A stretch of DNA of 64,000 nucleotides from Microvelia longipes (taxonomy: Eukaryota; Arthropoda; Insecta; Hemiptera; Veliidae), in the NCBI GenBank assembly GCA_018340805.1, contig JACMZG010001870.1, positions 52,048,617 to 52,112,616 on the forward strand, read 5' to 3'. Under the pieces are notes generated by a model, which was given only the letters and a program-made list of their open reading frames with translations, did not search any database and was not told where the DNA came from. Made by a program: the position numbers and the translations under genes. Shown piece after piece: positions 13,910-24,572 of the stretch. How positions within the stretch are numbered: position 1 is the first letter of the stretch; each line of letters opens with the position of its first letter.

Positions 13910-14280
13910 GTGTCACGTCCCAATAATAATGACGAAAGGCAAATGACTGAAGTTCTCAGTTGCAGCATAGCTTTTCGCTCGAATAATCCTTCAAGTAATT
14001 TCTCAAAGTTTAATTGTGTGCGATATATTGAAGCCCAAAAGAGAACTGTAAGGTTGCAAGGTTATGCCCAACTAGTCGGTAACACTAATAGGGCCGTGGT
14101 TAAGATTAACCCTTTCCAACCAGACATTAACCAGATCTTGAGAGACGGTAATTTTTATAGGCGCCACTCCATTTGTTTGAACATCGGGAAGTCTTGACCA
14201 GGGAAGAGAGGTAAGGTAATTAATACACAAGAGGTAAAAAATATTGTACTAGACGAAGCAGAGGCCCAGACCCTTTGAAT
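13910..14280 (+). pseudogene. Decayed open frame resembling a CRESS-DNA virus Rep N-terminus (tentative)
   Basis: A 95-codon open frame (13910-14197), richer in GC than its surroundings. In order it has an NNPS word, VRYIEAQ, RLQGYAQL and, further on, a VVK word. In outline this recalls the rolling-circle Rep family, where a YI.Q segment precedes motif II (HLQGY) and a following VK stretch. The first His of motif II is Arg here, and the motif III Tyr-x-x-Lys is not recognisable. Past the stop, translation in the same general direction gives a short GKRGK-like stretch up to about 14275, as if the frame once went on. No helicase domain is visible. If real it is an old, broken endogenous viral element. 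Chance similarity is a serious alternative. Confidence 0.33.
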
Positions 14281-16475
14281 TGGAAGAATCCAAGAGTAAG
14301 GATGGGAGGAAAAGACGGAAAAGGTCAGCACCGCCACCAGACACCACAGACTCTTAGGGAAGGGAGGCCTTTTAAGGCCACAAATATTTCTTAAGAGTAC
14401 GTAAGGTACTTAATCCTAGTAAAGCCAATAAAAAGGCAAATATGCTTGTAAATTGTTGTCTCGGGCATAAATTATGTACAAAACGTAAATCGGCGTCTTG
14501 CCCCAGAAACATAAATAAAATAAATATAAGCTGAATGATTAATTGCTTAAATGAAAGAAATCTAAATGAAGCGTCTTTCTTATTGGCTCTAATGGCCATA
14601 AAAATGAAATGATCTATCTGAATAGTATTCAAGATTACTTCAATACTGTAAGTATAACTAAACAAGTAACTGAATAAATAATGAATCCTATTACAAACAA
14701 TCTGAAATTTAGATTCCTGGGGGCCCCTTACAAGAGTATCCTGCAGACAGTCTTTCTGTCTGCCCTAACCATTATCTACTGGGCTTACAATGAATATTAA
14801 AATAATAAAATAAAAGAAAAGAAAAATAGATGGCGAATGGCACCAAACTTCTCAGTTGCCCACCGCAAAAAAGTGGTGATGATGGTGAAGGGAGAGGAAG
14901 GTTTGTTTGGAAAAAAATACTGTAGCCCACAGCAGGTCTTATGCTGGGATTACCCACAACTAAACTGGTTGGGTCTAACCTGACAGCAGCACGACAGTTC
15001 ACACTAAATTATTGGTCAGTAACCAATATGACCAGCAGCAACAATGCCCTAAGAAATAGGCACACTCCGCCAACCAAACACAGCAAACAGGAAAAACCAG
15101 GTAACTTTAACTCCTCCAAATAGAGCTAACTAATCCACTATTAATGGTTCTGCAACCTTAATCCAACTAAGTTGGGGCGTAATTGACTAAAACCTTTACC
15201 AACCAAACTTAGCACATGGCCCAAACTTTGGCCAAATAGAACCTCCTCACTGGTTACACCTCCCTTCCCTACAAAGGAAAACAGTGCTACCAACTTAAAA
15301 AAAGACAAAAATACCTAAATTAACGAGCAACCCTGCAAAAGCGCAATGGCGCCAAAATTCAAACACAAAATTATAAAAACTAATTTTAAAAAGTTTGAAT
15401 AACAAACAAAACAATTGCTACAATATTTTTTTCGTGAAAATCAGTATCATGGTAAGAGAGAATTTCCCCTACATAACTGATAAGGAGGTTTAGAACATTT
15501 GTTGTGGAAACCCTCGTCCGTTTAGGTTTCCAACAGGTTAGATAAAAAATAGGTTAGTCTTGTTATGCTGTCTTTTGAAGATTAAAGATTGATGAAGGAA
15601 CGCTCAACTACGAATATTTGAACCAATGATGTTTTTTGGACAGAAAATTCATGCTATCGTAAAGTACGAATTTGAAAGATTAAAACCATCAATTTAATGT
15701 TTAAAAACAACAACAAAAAATTTAACTAGGAGAAAAGGCCTGCTAATCATTTACCATTTCATCACATTAGAGAGGAGTAGCCAGTTATAAAGAGGCTGAA
15801 GAGAGATGTTATCTTAGTTTCAGAAAAAATAAGTCAAATCATCTCTAAAAGCAATAAAAAAGAGTTGGTTTTTATTTTCTAGAGATCTGTATCGGACATT
15901 TCTAATCGATAAATGGATTGGAGGGGGCTGAGCATTATCCATGTCTGAAGGATCTCAAGATAATCCCCTCCAACAGGGAGATTAGAGTATCGAAAAGGTT
16001 CTGCCCTCCTCGCCTAGAAGCGGCTTTAATTACAAGGTTTACCATCACATCAGACTTTTAAATCAGGAGAAGAGAAGCCTTTAATGTCTATAGGCAGGTT
16101 TTTACTGTAATTAGACGAGTTGATCCTTCTCTCCCACTCTATTCTCCTGTATCTTCATGTCCTAATCGTACTTTACTTTTCCTTTGACTGTTTTCCTTGC
16201 TTTTCATGTCTTTATAAACTACTGCATCAATGCGTAGTAGTATTAACCTAAATATCAGTGCTTGACAATGTTTTTATTACATTAACTTACATGTTAAACT
16301 GATAACTAACAACTATTGTTGAAATTCTTAATAAGCAAAGATAAAAATATACAAATTAGTCCAAATTTTTAAGTGGTAACCAAAAAAGTTAACATGATTT
16401 ATCATTTTTAAAGCATCAAGAGATGATGTTATTTTCACGGCTTTTAGGTCAAGCCGAAGGAGAAAATTTCTTTAG
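14281..16475. other. Non-coding, partly GC-richer, unassigned
   Basis: The 14680-15300 part is richer in GC than its neighbours and may be an unrecognised mobile element, but I see no termini, promoter boxes or coding frame that would support a call. Confidence 0.4.
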
Positions 16476-16479
16476 TTCT

Positions 16480-16812
16480 AAGATAAACTCGATCGCTCCT
16501 AAGGCCGATAAACAGGGAACGACAAACTAGTTAACTCCCGAGGTCGATAAACGGAGGAAGATAAACTAGTTAGAGAACGATAAACTAGTTATCGTTCGAT
16601 AACTAGTTCGATAACGATATATAGTTATCTTCCGAGGGTAGTAAACGGAGGAAGATAAACTAGTTAGAGAACGATAAACTAGTTATCTCGCGAGGCCAGT
16701 AAACGGAGGAAGACAAACTAGTTAGAGAACGATAAACTAGTTATCTCCCGAGGCCGATAAACGAGGGAAGATAAACTAGTTAGAGAACGATAAACCAATT
16801 AGCTCTCGAGGC
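16480..16812. repeat. ~57-bp tandem repeat (GATAAACTAGTTA units)
   Basis: Four to five imperfect units combine CTCCCGAGGCCGATAAACG, a GGAAGATAAACTAGTTA word and an AGAGAACGATAAACTAGTTA word. The Spe I-like ACTAGT palindrome occurs throughout. A related CGAGAGCTAACTAGTTTATC stretch lies at 36080-36135. Confidence 0.85.
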
Positions 16813-16902
16813 TCGCCCAAGAAGGTGTGACTTTTTAAGGAGACTTTAAAATAGTTAATGATAGTAATAGTTTTAAATGTATGAGTAATAATATTATATA
16901 TA

Positions 16903-17668
16903 AATCGGGTACGGGGTACCTCGAAACTTTTCCTCATCACATCGGATTTGCTGCGCTCGTCCTAAAAATATTTGGGTCGTTAAATTTATACTGCAACTTG
17001 TCTGGGATATAGTAAATACATTCCATTCCCAGCGGTCACCCATCCAGGCACTGAGTCAATGCTTAATACTGCTTAACCTATTTGATCTAACAAAAATCAT
17101 GGATTTACTAACCGTATTGAAGCTAAACTTGGTGTATTTATTTATTACGTGCAGACGTGCATGTATACTAAATTTCAACTCAATCAGGTTATTTTCCGAT
17201 TTTTAAAAAAATTACACAAATAATTTTATAAATAATTAACTAATGCTAATAATGAGTTAAAATGGCGCGTATGTTATTTTTATACATGGCTACATGCGAA
17301 CCCAAACTCAATCCGATCGCAAAATTTTTCTTTTTTTTTAATTTTTGAAATTTCTTTGAGTCATTATTGCTGGTTGATTGAATGACGTTGTAAAAATATT
17401 TTTCCGGATGGCACAACTACACCTTAGAATAGATTATTGATAGATAGATCGATTTTTATAGCAACTTTCATATCTTTAGCATAGATACACTGGGACCTAC
17501 GATAATAACATAAACACCCAAACACATACAGACTTTGCAAAAACCGCTTAGGAGCCTTTAAAACACCTTAAACGGATATTTCGTGTTAAATCCGGTTTCG
17601 TATTTTTTGCAAACACAATACTTTTCCTATATACCTACGGTTTAAATGAAGAAAAGTAAAAATAGCTG
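16903..17668 (+). mobile_element. Dispersed ~0.8-kb repeat, copy 2 (near full length)
   Basis: The most complete copy with no large insertion. It starts ATCGGGTACGGGGTACCTCG, then AAACTTTTCCTCATCACATCGG, and ends CCTACGGTTTAAATGAAGAAAAGTAAAA. The start ACTTTTCCTCAT and the end ATGAxGAAAAGT are inverted, which suggests a non-autonomous DNA element. No open frame is shared between copies. Confidence 0.85.
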
Positions 17669-19494
17669 AGTTTAGAGGAGAAGAAGTAGGATCACTTAAG
17701 TGTCGTACCAAATTACCAATGTAAATATAAATTGTGACTTTTGTCTGCCTATGCAAGAAGTTGCTACATACGTTCCCCGAGGAGAAAAATGGCATTAAAC
17801 GTACAATACAAGGAATAAATAAAGCACATAATACTTGAATTTCTAAAGAAATTCTCTGATGCAAGGCATTACTAGTTTATCTTTATTTTTCTAAAAATAA
17901 TTTAAAACTTTGTTTTTGAAAAGGACCTTTTTTATCTTTTTACTATCTTCCTTTTTGAGGGGTTAAGTAGAATTTTTTTCTTTAACTACCAGGGATTGGT
18001 AGACAGTGCTGCCATCCCACCAGTAAGTCTCTAACTAGATTTACGATTGCCAATCTAAACTGTATTGGAAAGAAAATACTAGGGTAACCCTGATGAGGGG
18101 TGGGGATTCTTCTTCTTTTTCTCAACATAATAAACTGGATGCATCCCGATGCCAAACCACTTAATACTATTTTATTTTTATTGATAACTTATTTGTATAT
18201 ACATCAACTGATAATAAACTTATCATTTATCACGTACACTTAAATGCAAAAATATAATTTTAAATTGAAGTAATCAAAGAAGTTTTGATTACTAATACAG
18301 AGTACAAATTAGATATACAATTAATTTTCCTCAGATATTGGAAAGTGGAAAGTCGAGTATAATGTTACTCAAGGGGAAATGTTTTTCCAAACTCTAAACT
18401 CACTAAAGAAAAACTCTAATAAAATCCCTCAAAGTCTTTAACTTGATTAATTAACTATCTTTACCAGTTAATTAAACTCGTTAATTATATCGAATTAATA
18501 TGGTCGTTAGAACTTAGTTCACTAGCTTTGTTACTTGTCTTGTAGCGGTAACAGGGTAAAGATACGTAAAGACGAATGTATGTAGAGTAAACAATAACAT
18601 AAGCAAGCTGATTGGATGGTTCCTTTACTTGACTCCATAACTTATCTGTTTAACCAATCAAAACTAGTAACTGTTCTTACTAAGTGTTTAAATAAAACAA
18701 TAACACCACTTTTACCTACAAGAGCAATTTTGACGAGGATATCTCGTCACTGCTTAGGTTAACTACTGGTTACCGAACACAAGGAACCAAGCTCATGCAG
18801 GATTTCGTTTCATTTTACAAGGTTGGGTGATTTTGTATATTGTCTCAATGTCATAGTGTCAATTAACGCAAGAAAAGGAAGAGGATTGAAATAAGAGCGC
18901 TTAAGAATGTATACACCGAGAAAGGGAAATTCTGAAATATGTTCTCCTTGGTTGTAAGCTACTAAAATGATACGTCGCTGCCGCTACCAACCCTTGCAGC
19001 TACTATTTACTTAATCTTTTACTGAAATATTCATTTTATTACTTTATTACTAATTTATTACGTAAAAGAATCAAAGTAACGTAAAGTAAAGATAAAATTA
19101 AATTAAAATAAATCAAATTAAGTGACAAATTAAATGATATTTGTCAACACTTTCGTGTTGACAAAAGTTGGTAGTTCACGTTTTTAAACAACAAGAGAGA
19201 TTATGACTCAGCATTTTCATTTGTTTAGTAAGTTGGCGTATTAATTTAGAGCTATTCAAGTTTTCACATTCTCTACTTTCCCCGCCCTTTTTCCCGCCCC
19301 CTCTATTGCGGTTATTATTATAAGTACACAATAAAAGAACTTGACCCAAAAAATACTTACACACACCAGCAGGTATAACACTAAGTAAAGCTGCAAACGT
19401 GTGAGAGTGAGTTCAGGAATAAGCCAAATTTACGTTAATCCCTCTACAGAAACACCTTTCTCCTCTTAGTACTGCGTACTGACATTTTTTTCTT
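17669..19494. other. Non-coding, nothing recognised
   Basis: AT-rich DNA with no gene, RNA or array that I can support. Confidence 0.5.
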
Positions 19495-19499
19495 TCTTT

Positions 19500-20058
19500 A
19501 TAATCCTTTTAGCGAATTTCCTTTGAAAATTCGCCTAATGGGATAGGCGTCATGGCGGAATTTTCAAAAAATCGGCAAAATTCAGGGTTAATATTTTTTG
19601 CCGCAAAAAAGGTCAATATTTATGTTTTTTGAGACGCTGAATCGAATAAAACCGGTCCGAAGTCGATACGACCACTATAAGTGACCTAAAAATCGAAAAA
19701 ACCATTCTAAATTCCCGAAAACCAAAATTTAGGTCGATAAAAAATAAATTTCGAGTAGGGTGTCGTTTTCAATGTAATTTTGGGCACGGAATCGAATGAA
19801 ACCAGTCCGAAGTCGATACGACCACTTTAAGTTACCAAAAAGTCGAAAAACCCACAAAAATTATAGAAAACCAAAATTACGGTCGTTGAAAATTAAATTT
19901 CGAGTAGGGTGTCGTTTTCAATGTTTTTTGGGCCTCTGAGTTAAATGGCAGTGGTCCGGAGTCAATACGACCACTCAAACTCAGGGTACCTGGGTTCACA
20001 TCCTGGAAGGGTCGATAATTTTTTATCGTTTTTTTACCTAATATAAGTTTACAACTAG
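19500..20058. repeat. ~150-bp tandem repeat, 2-3 units
   Basis: Units begin near 19631, 19784 and 19932. Each carries CCGGTCCGAAGTCGATACGA-like and TTTCGAGTAGGGTGTCGTTT blocks. After the last unit a GGGTTCACATCC word near 19991 resembles a Pol III B box. A diverged member of the family lies at 48625-48930. The flank at 19510-19560 shares CGAATTTCCTTTGA with the adjoining foldback. Confidence 0.8.
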
Positions 20059-20059
20059 G

Positions 20060-20761
20060 AAATAATTCTGGCGCGGTGGTCCGCATGTCGGGCGAATTTC
20101 CTTTGATGCGTGTTTCCGTGCTTCTTATATAAGTTTACAACTACTAAATAAATAATTCCGGCGCGGTGGTCCGCTGTCGGGCGAATTTCATTTAGATTAC
20201 GTGTTTCCGTGCTAAACAACCATTTTCTTGCTTATGCAAGAACCATGCCCATTGCGTGGTTCCGGTTCATGCTTTAGAACCTAAGCAGTTACTCAATTGT
20301 CAAGCACTGCTCGTAACTCATTTTGTCTGTATTTTCCAAAGGAAATGCGCTAAAACCATTAAAGATAACTGACTAAGCTTAAAGATAAGTAACTAAGCTT
20401 TAAACTAGTGCAAATAATAGAGCGTAATTCTAATTTTAGAGGCATAGTTTTGTGCAACCAACTGGATAGTTATGCGCATTTCCTTTGGAAAATACAGACA
20501 AAATGAGTTACGAGCAGTGCTTGACAATTGAGTAACTGCTTAGGTTCTAAAGCATGAACCGGAACCACGCAATGGGCATGGTTCTTGCATAAGCAAGAAA
20601 ATGGTTGTTTAGCACGGAAACACGTAATCTAAATGAAATTCGCCCGACAGCGGACCACGCGCCGGAATTATTTATTTAGTAGTTGTAAACTTATAAGAAG
20701 CACGGAAACACGCATCAAAGGAAATTCGCCGACATGCGGACCACCGCGCCAGAATTATTTT
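20060..20761. mobile_element. Foldback element with ~290-bp inverted arms
   Basis: The left arm (20060-20350) and right arm (20474-20761) are reverse complements with only a few differences, separated by a 123-bp spacer. Each arm holds two tandem GGCGCGGTGGTCCGC blocks about 100 bp apart, followed by CCGTGCTAAACAACC and a GCTTATGCAAG stretch. There is no coding frame and no hammerhead motif. Near-identity of the arms means recent formation, gene conversion or an assembly-made palindrome. Confidence 0.9.
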
Positions 20762-22299
20762 TTTAAATTATGCATAAGAGCTTTGGTCTTTAAGAATAAG
20801 AACATTAAAAACTACCAAAGTTGGATCTTGGATTTTTTTTCTTCCTAGTTTAAAATATAAATAAAAACACGCCCCACTTTAAAAGCAGTTAAACGTTAGT
20901 TTTCTTAAATTTCCATACCTCGTAACCTGTGTTAGCTTCAGATGTTGTTGGGGTTTTTGAAGTATATAATAATATAATCGATAATTATATTTACTTATAT
21001 TATAATATAGGTTTTAAAACTATATTGTATTGTAAAAAAGAAAAAATAAATAAACCTTTTTTTTATTTTATTTATTTTATTTTATAATATCAAAATCTGA
21101 GATAAAATCTGAAGTCAAGGTAGGCGCTCACTGGTGTACCATTCATTACAGGAAGCATCTCGACGCTTTTTACACCAAAAAATATCATTTAAATATTAAA
21201 TTGAAGATCTTATTGAGCTGACCCATTCTACTAAATTTTATATCATTAACCAGTCACAGGTTTTAAGATATAATGGCTCAAAGTTAGGCAGTTTTGACAC
21301 TCTCTCACTGACTTACTCACTTGTCAAAATTTCGAAGACAAGTATAATGTTTTTGTTTGATCATAAAAGTTAAGCAGCATCGAGCAAAGTCAGTGCCTGG
21401 ATGTGTGACTGTTGGGAATAAGCAAATATATTTACGTGATACACTATAAATTTGGAAATTTCTATATTCTCAGGACGAGCGAAGCGAGTCCGAAGAAGGA
21501 AGGACGAGGTTAGGGAATGCAATGTGTCGAGAAAATGATTTTTTTTATTAGTAGTAAGAATTTTTCAATTATTTATAAACAATTTATCGGTGTAGTAAAT
21601 AATAGAGGTTCAATTAGATTGATTTATATGAAGGTGAATATTATAGAGGATATAGGCAAGGGAATGGCAGCGGTATTTAAGGGGGTGTGGGGGGGGGGGG
21701 GAGGTCACACAAGTTTTTCGTGTTACGCCTTTAAACGCTTTTCTATGTTCCCGCTATCATCCAACTCCCTCAATAATTGGAAAATATTCCCTGTAAAATT
21801 AAATCAAAAGTAAGCAACCCTGAGCTTATTAATCGTTTTCACTTTCCCATAGAATATATTTTCACTATTTTTTCAACTGAAGATTTCACAGAGTGTTGAA
21901 CAATAAACTTTTTAGATTTTGAGTCCTCTATGCAATTTTATTGCTTTACTTTTTTAATTAAAATAGTATTTCGTGATTTATAGAAATTAATTGAGAACAT
22001 TAATGTTTGGTGCACTAACTTATTAGACTTGAGTCTACATGTACGAATCAATTTTTTGCTCCAGGTGGCTGTTTTTCATAGGATTTCAAACCAGACAAAT
22101 TTTCCACTACCAGGCTACAATAATAACGATATTTATTTTACCGCTCATTTTACTTTCTTATCCCCTATATGGACGAGGAAGCAATGTAACTGCAACACAC
22201 ATTTTTCATTACATTCAACATTTCAAAACCTATGGACCCTAAAATTAAAAAACGGTTAGTTTCTGTATATTTGCAGATATAAATTGTTTAAAGCAAAAG
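20762..22299. other. Non-coding, with a minus-strand dispersed-repeat fragment and a G-tract
   Basis: At about 21350-21500 is a minus-strand piece of the dispersed repeat, recognised by GGACGAGCGAAGCGAGTCCG and the complement of CCAGGCACTGA. A G-tract occurs near 21683-21702. The open frames here look like chance. Confidence 0.5.
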
Positions 22300-22310
22300 A
22301 TATATTTTTT
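22300..22310. repeat. Target-site duplication, left copy (ATATATTTTTT)
   Basis: Identical 11-bp word at 22692-22702, bracketing the hammerhead foldback. Low complexity makes chance agreement possible. Confidence 0.55.
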
Positions 22311-22359
22311 TAATCGAAGAATCAGCTACCGTCGATACTTGCTGTTGGATATAAATATC

Positions 22360-22396
22360 CCTGGACCGGTTTCGGCATAACGCCATCATCAGCAGG
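22360..22396 (-). ncRNA. Type I hammerhead-ribozyme-like motif, left arm of family 2
   Basis: Identical in all 37 nt to the plus-strand motif at 22573-22609, described there. Confidence 0.75.
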
Positions 22397-22572
22397 CGGG
22401 GCAACACTCGAGCTCTCAACTAATAAAGTTATATCAGTGATTAACTTCTAGTCTCAATGAGCTCGACGAGCCCTCTGAAGATCATCATCTTCAGAGGGCT
22501 CGTCGTGCTCATTGAGACTAGAAGTTATTCACTGATATAACTTTATTAGTTGAGAGCTCGAGTGTTACCCCG

Positions 22573-22609
22573 CCTGCTGATGATGGCGTTATGCCGAAAC
22601 CGGTCCAGG
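22573..22609 (+). ncRNA. Type I hammerhead-ribozyme-like motif, right arm of family 2
   Basis: In order: stem I 5' strand CCTG (22573-22576); core CTGATGA (22577-22583); one extra T; stem II GGC (22585-22587) with loop GTTAT and GCC (22593-22595); GAAA (22596-22599); palindromic stem III ACCGGT (22599-22604); cleavage base C at 22605 (GGTC context); stem I 3' strand CAGG (22606-22609), complementary to CCTG. Such short type I hammerheads with palindromic stem III are known in Penelope-like elements and retrozymes, where they are thought to act as dimers. The extra T between core and stem II departs from the textbook consensus but recurs in all copies here. Activity is inferred. Confidence 0.75.
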
Positions 22610-22691
22610 GATATTTATATCCAACAGCAAGTATCGACGGTAGCTGATTCTTCGATTGCTTCTTCAACTTGCGGTAAATACAACCTTTTTA

Positions 22692-22702
22692 ATATATTTT
22701 TT
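22692..22702. repeat. Target-site duplication, right copy (ATATATTTTTT)
   Basis: Matches 22300-22310 exactly. Confidence 0.55.
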
Positions 22703-23544
22703 GTTTTTCTATTTAGTTTTCTAAATTAGGTCTACATGTTCATTTTGGTTCTACAAAACTAGTTTGGCAGATAAAACCATAAGCCATTTGGTTCAAGAGT
22801 TATTTTGATAAAACACCAGTAAAGAAAATGTGATGAAAGAAACAAGTCGAAAATCAAGTTTAAGTAAGAAAGAAAAACTTTCACATGTAAAGTTTACATG
22901 TGTTGGACTTAGCGTTGCCTTGACTCCAGGCCTTTTCGTGGCTCGGGGCCCTACTGGGCCCTGCCGTGCCGGTATTAGCTCGAGATAAACTTTTTTAAAC
23001 GAACTTGAAGTTTTTCACTAGGTTGCTGTTTAAAAACTTTAAGAAAAGTATATTGTACAGAAACTAGGTTCGGAAAAGTTGAGAAAAGTTTGACAAATGG
23101 TTACTTGCTGGGTGGAAACTAGCCTGCCTGCTGCGGTGCTGGTATGTCGAGCCAACACTTGTCTCCCACCCTTATCTAACCTGCTTCTACATGCGGCGTG
23201 TCTTAACAGACCTAAGATGAGAAAACAAGAAAATGGGGATAATATGAAAACATAGCCCTCTCACAAATCTTTTTGACCTTTCTAAATATTGTAGATTAAT
23301 ACGAAAATTAATTCTTTGATCAAGATATTCGTAGGTTTTAGGATATTTCTAGTTTTATTCTTAAACGTATCAGTTTGATGTAGGGGTGAATTAAACATAC
23401 CATTAAGACCTGAGTGTCTTAATTTAAAATTTAGTTAAACATATTATAGTTAGACTGGTTTCAAGCATACCGGAGACAGGAGACATATGTACGGAATATT
23501 GAAATAATTTTTTAATTTCCCAACCCAGACAACTAGTGCAAAAT
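22703..23544. other. Non-coding, nothing recognised
   Basis: A short GC-rich patch at 22895-22985 contains a GGGCCCTACTGGGCCC hairpin. No gene seen. Confidence 0.5.
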
Positions 23545-23632
23545 TGAAGAATCGGCTACCGTCGATACTTGCTGTTGGATAAAACTATCCCTGGACCAGT
23601 TTCGGCATAACGCTATCATCGGCAACCTTTTT
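23545..23632 (-). mobile_element. Solo, decayed arm of hammerhead family 2
   Basis: Matches the outer ~85 bp of the arm at 22311 (GCTACCGTCGATACTTGCTG and following). On the minus strand the hammerhead core reads CCGATGA instead of CTGATGA and stem I is broken, so it is presumably inactive. GAAA and the GTC cleavage context remain. Confidence 0.8.
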
Positions 23633-23748
23633 AACTAATGTACTTTTAAATTTGTGCGGATAGGTTTTGTTTTATTTCTTAACTTTTTATCATTTCTCAA
23701 TTCTTCTTACTTGATTTTTTAGTAACACTTCATTTTGTTCGTAATGTA

Positions 23749-23790
23749 GGCACTGACGATGGTCGATAAAAGCCGAAAACCGGTTTTGTT
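23749..23790 (+). ncRNA. Diverged hammerhead-ribozyme-like motif
   Basis: The sequence differs from family 2 but folds the same way: stem I GGCA (23749-23752) with TGTT (23787-23790), two Watson-Crick and two wobble pairs; core CTGACGA (23753-23759); extra T at 23760; stem II GGT (23761-23763) with GCC (23772-23774); GAAA (23775-23778); palindromic stem III AACCGGTT (23778-23785); H17 = T at 23786. Stem I differs in sequence yet still pairs, which supports a folded RNA rather than a chance match. Confidence 0.55.
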
Positions 23791-24572
23791 ATTAGTAAAT
23801 ATAATATGAGTAGAATAAAACTAAAAAGCTTTATTTCTCTTTATAGAAAAAAATAAGTTGAAAATGCCAGTAAGAGATTGATAGTTTTAGCAGCAATTAT
23901 TTTATAGTTTAAAGTGGTATCGTTAAGAGTTCCATAAAAAAACTCGCGTTTGAATATTGAAGAAAATAATATAATTGAAACCCTGTTGTAAACATGAAAT
24001 ATGAATAAACAATATTTCACGATGTAAAAACTGAAGGTAATTTGTTATGTTTTGGCCGAGATGGAAAGAAGAACCATGCCAGGGTCTGTAAAACCCAGGT
24101 TTATCCCTCAGATCTGTGATTGGCAGCTAAAATCTATTATACCCTTTCTCTGGGCAAATTTCAAACACACACACACATAAAAGCTATCAGTGTCTGGGAT
24201 TATTATAAATCATTCTTTTAATCCATGAATATTTTTTTGGACTTCGAAATATAAAAAAAATATATACTAACTAACAGTACCATGCCCGAACTAAGTGTGT
24301 AATGAAAAATGATTTATTTATTAAAGTTTTTAAAAAAATTGGGGCTAATGATAGATTAGGTAAACAAACAGAAGGTGTTGCGTGATCCTCGGGTTTAGTC
24401 TCTCAATGAGGTAAAATCTATTTCAATACGTCTATGATATCTACAGACTGATGACCGCTGGGAATAAAAACCGTTTTTGCCTTCAAAAGACGCATTGAAA
24501 TATACATTCGTGAATTTCCATGTTCTGTGGATGAGCCGAATAGTTCTAAAGAAGTAAGGATGAGAATAATGA
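23791..24572. other. Non-coding, nothing recognised
   Basis: No gene or repeat array recognised up to the start of the 14-bp satellite. Confidence 0.5.

Larger units (their letters stand above)
22311..22691. mobile_element. Hammerhead-bearing foldback element, family 2
   Basis: A near-perfect inverted repeat (arms about 22311-22486 and 22488-22657, only a few differences) meets at a CTGAAGATCATCATCTTCAG centre. Each arm carries one complete hammerhead-like motif, minus strand at 22360-22396 and plus strand at 22573-22609. Beyond the right arm lies a 34-nt unpaired tail (22658-22691) containing CAACTTGCGGTAAATACAAC. Identical 11-bp words border the element. Inverted pLTR-like arms, a tail and direct target duplications fit a Penelope-type retroelement derivative better than a cut-and-paste MITE. 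No protein is encoded. Confidence 0.8.

Noticed and set aside
14372..14665. 97-codon minus-strand hydrophobic frame
   Set aside because: The composition is that of chance AT-rich translation with no family resemblance.
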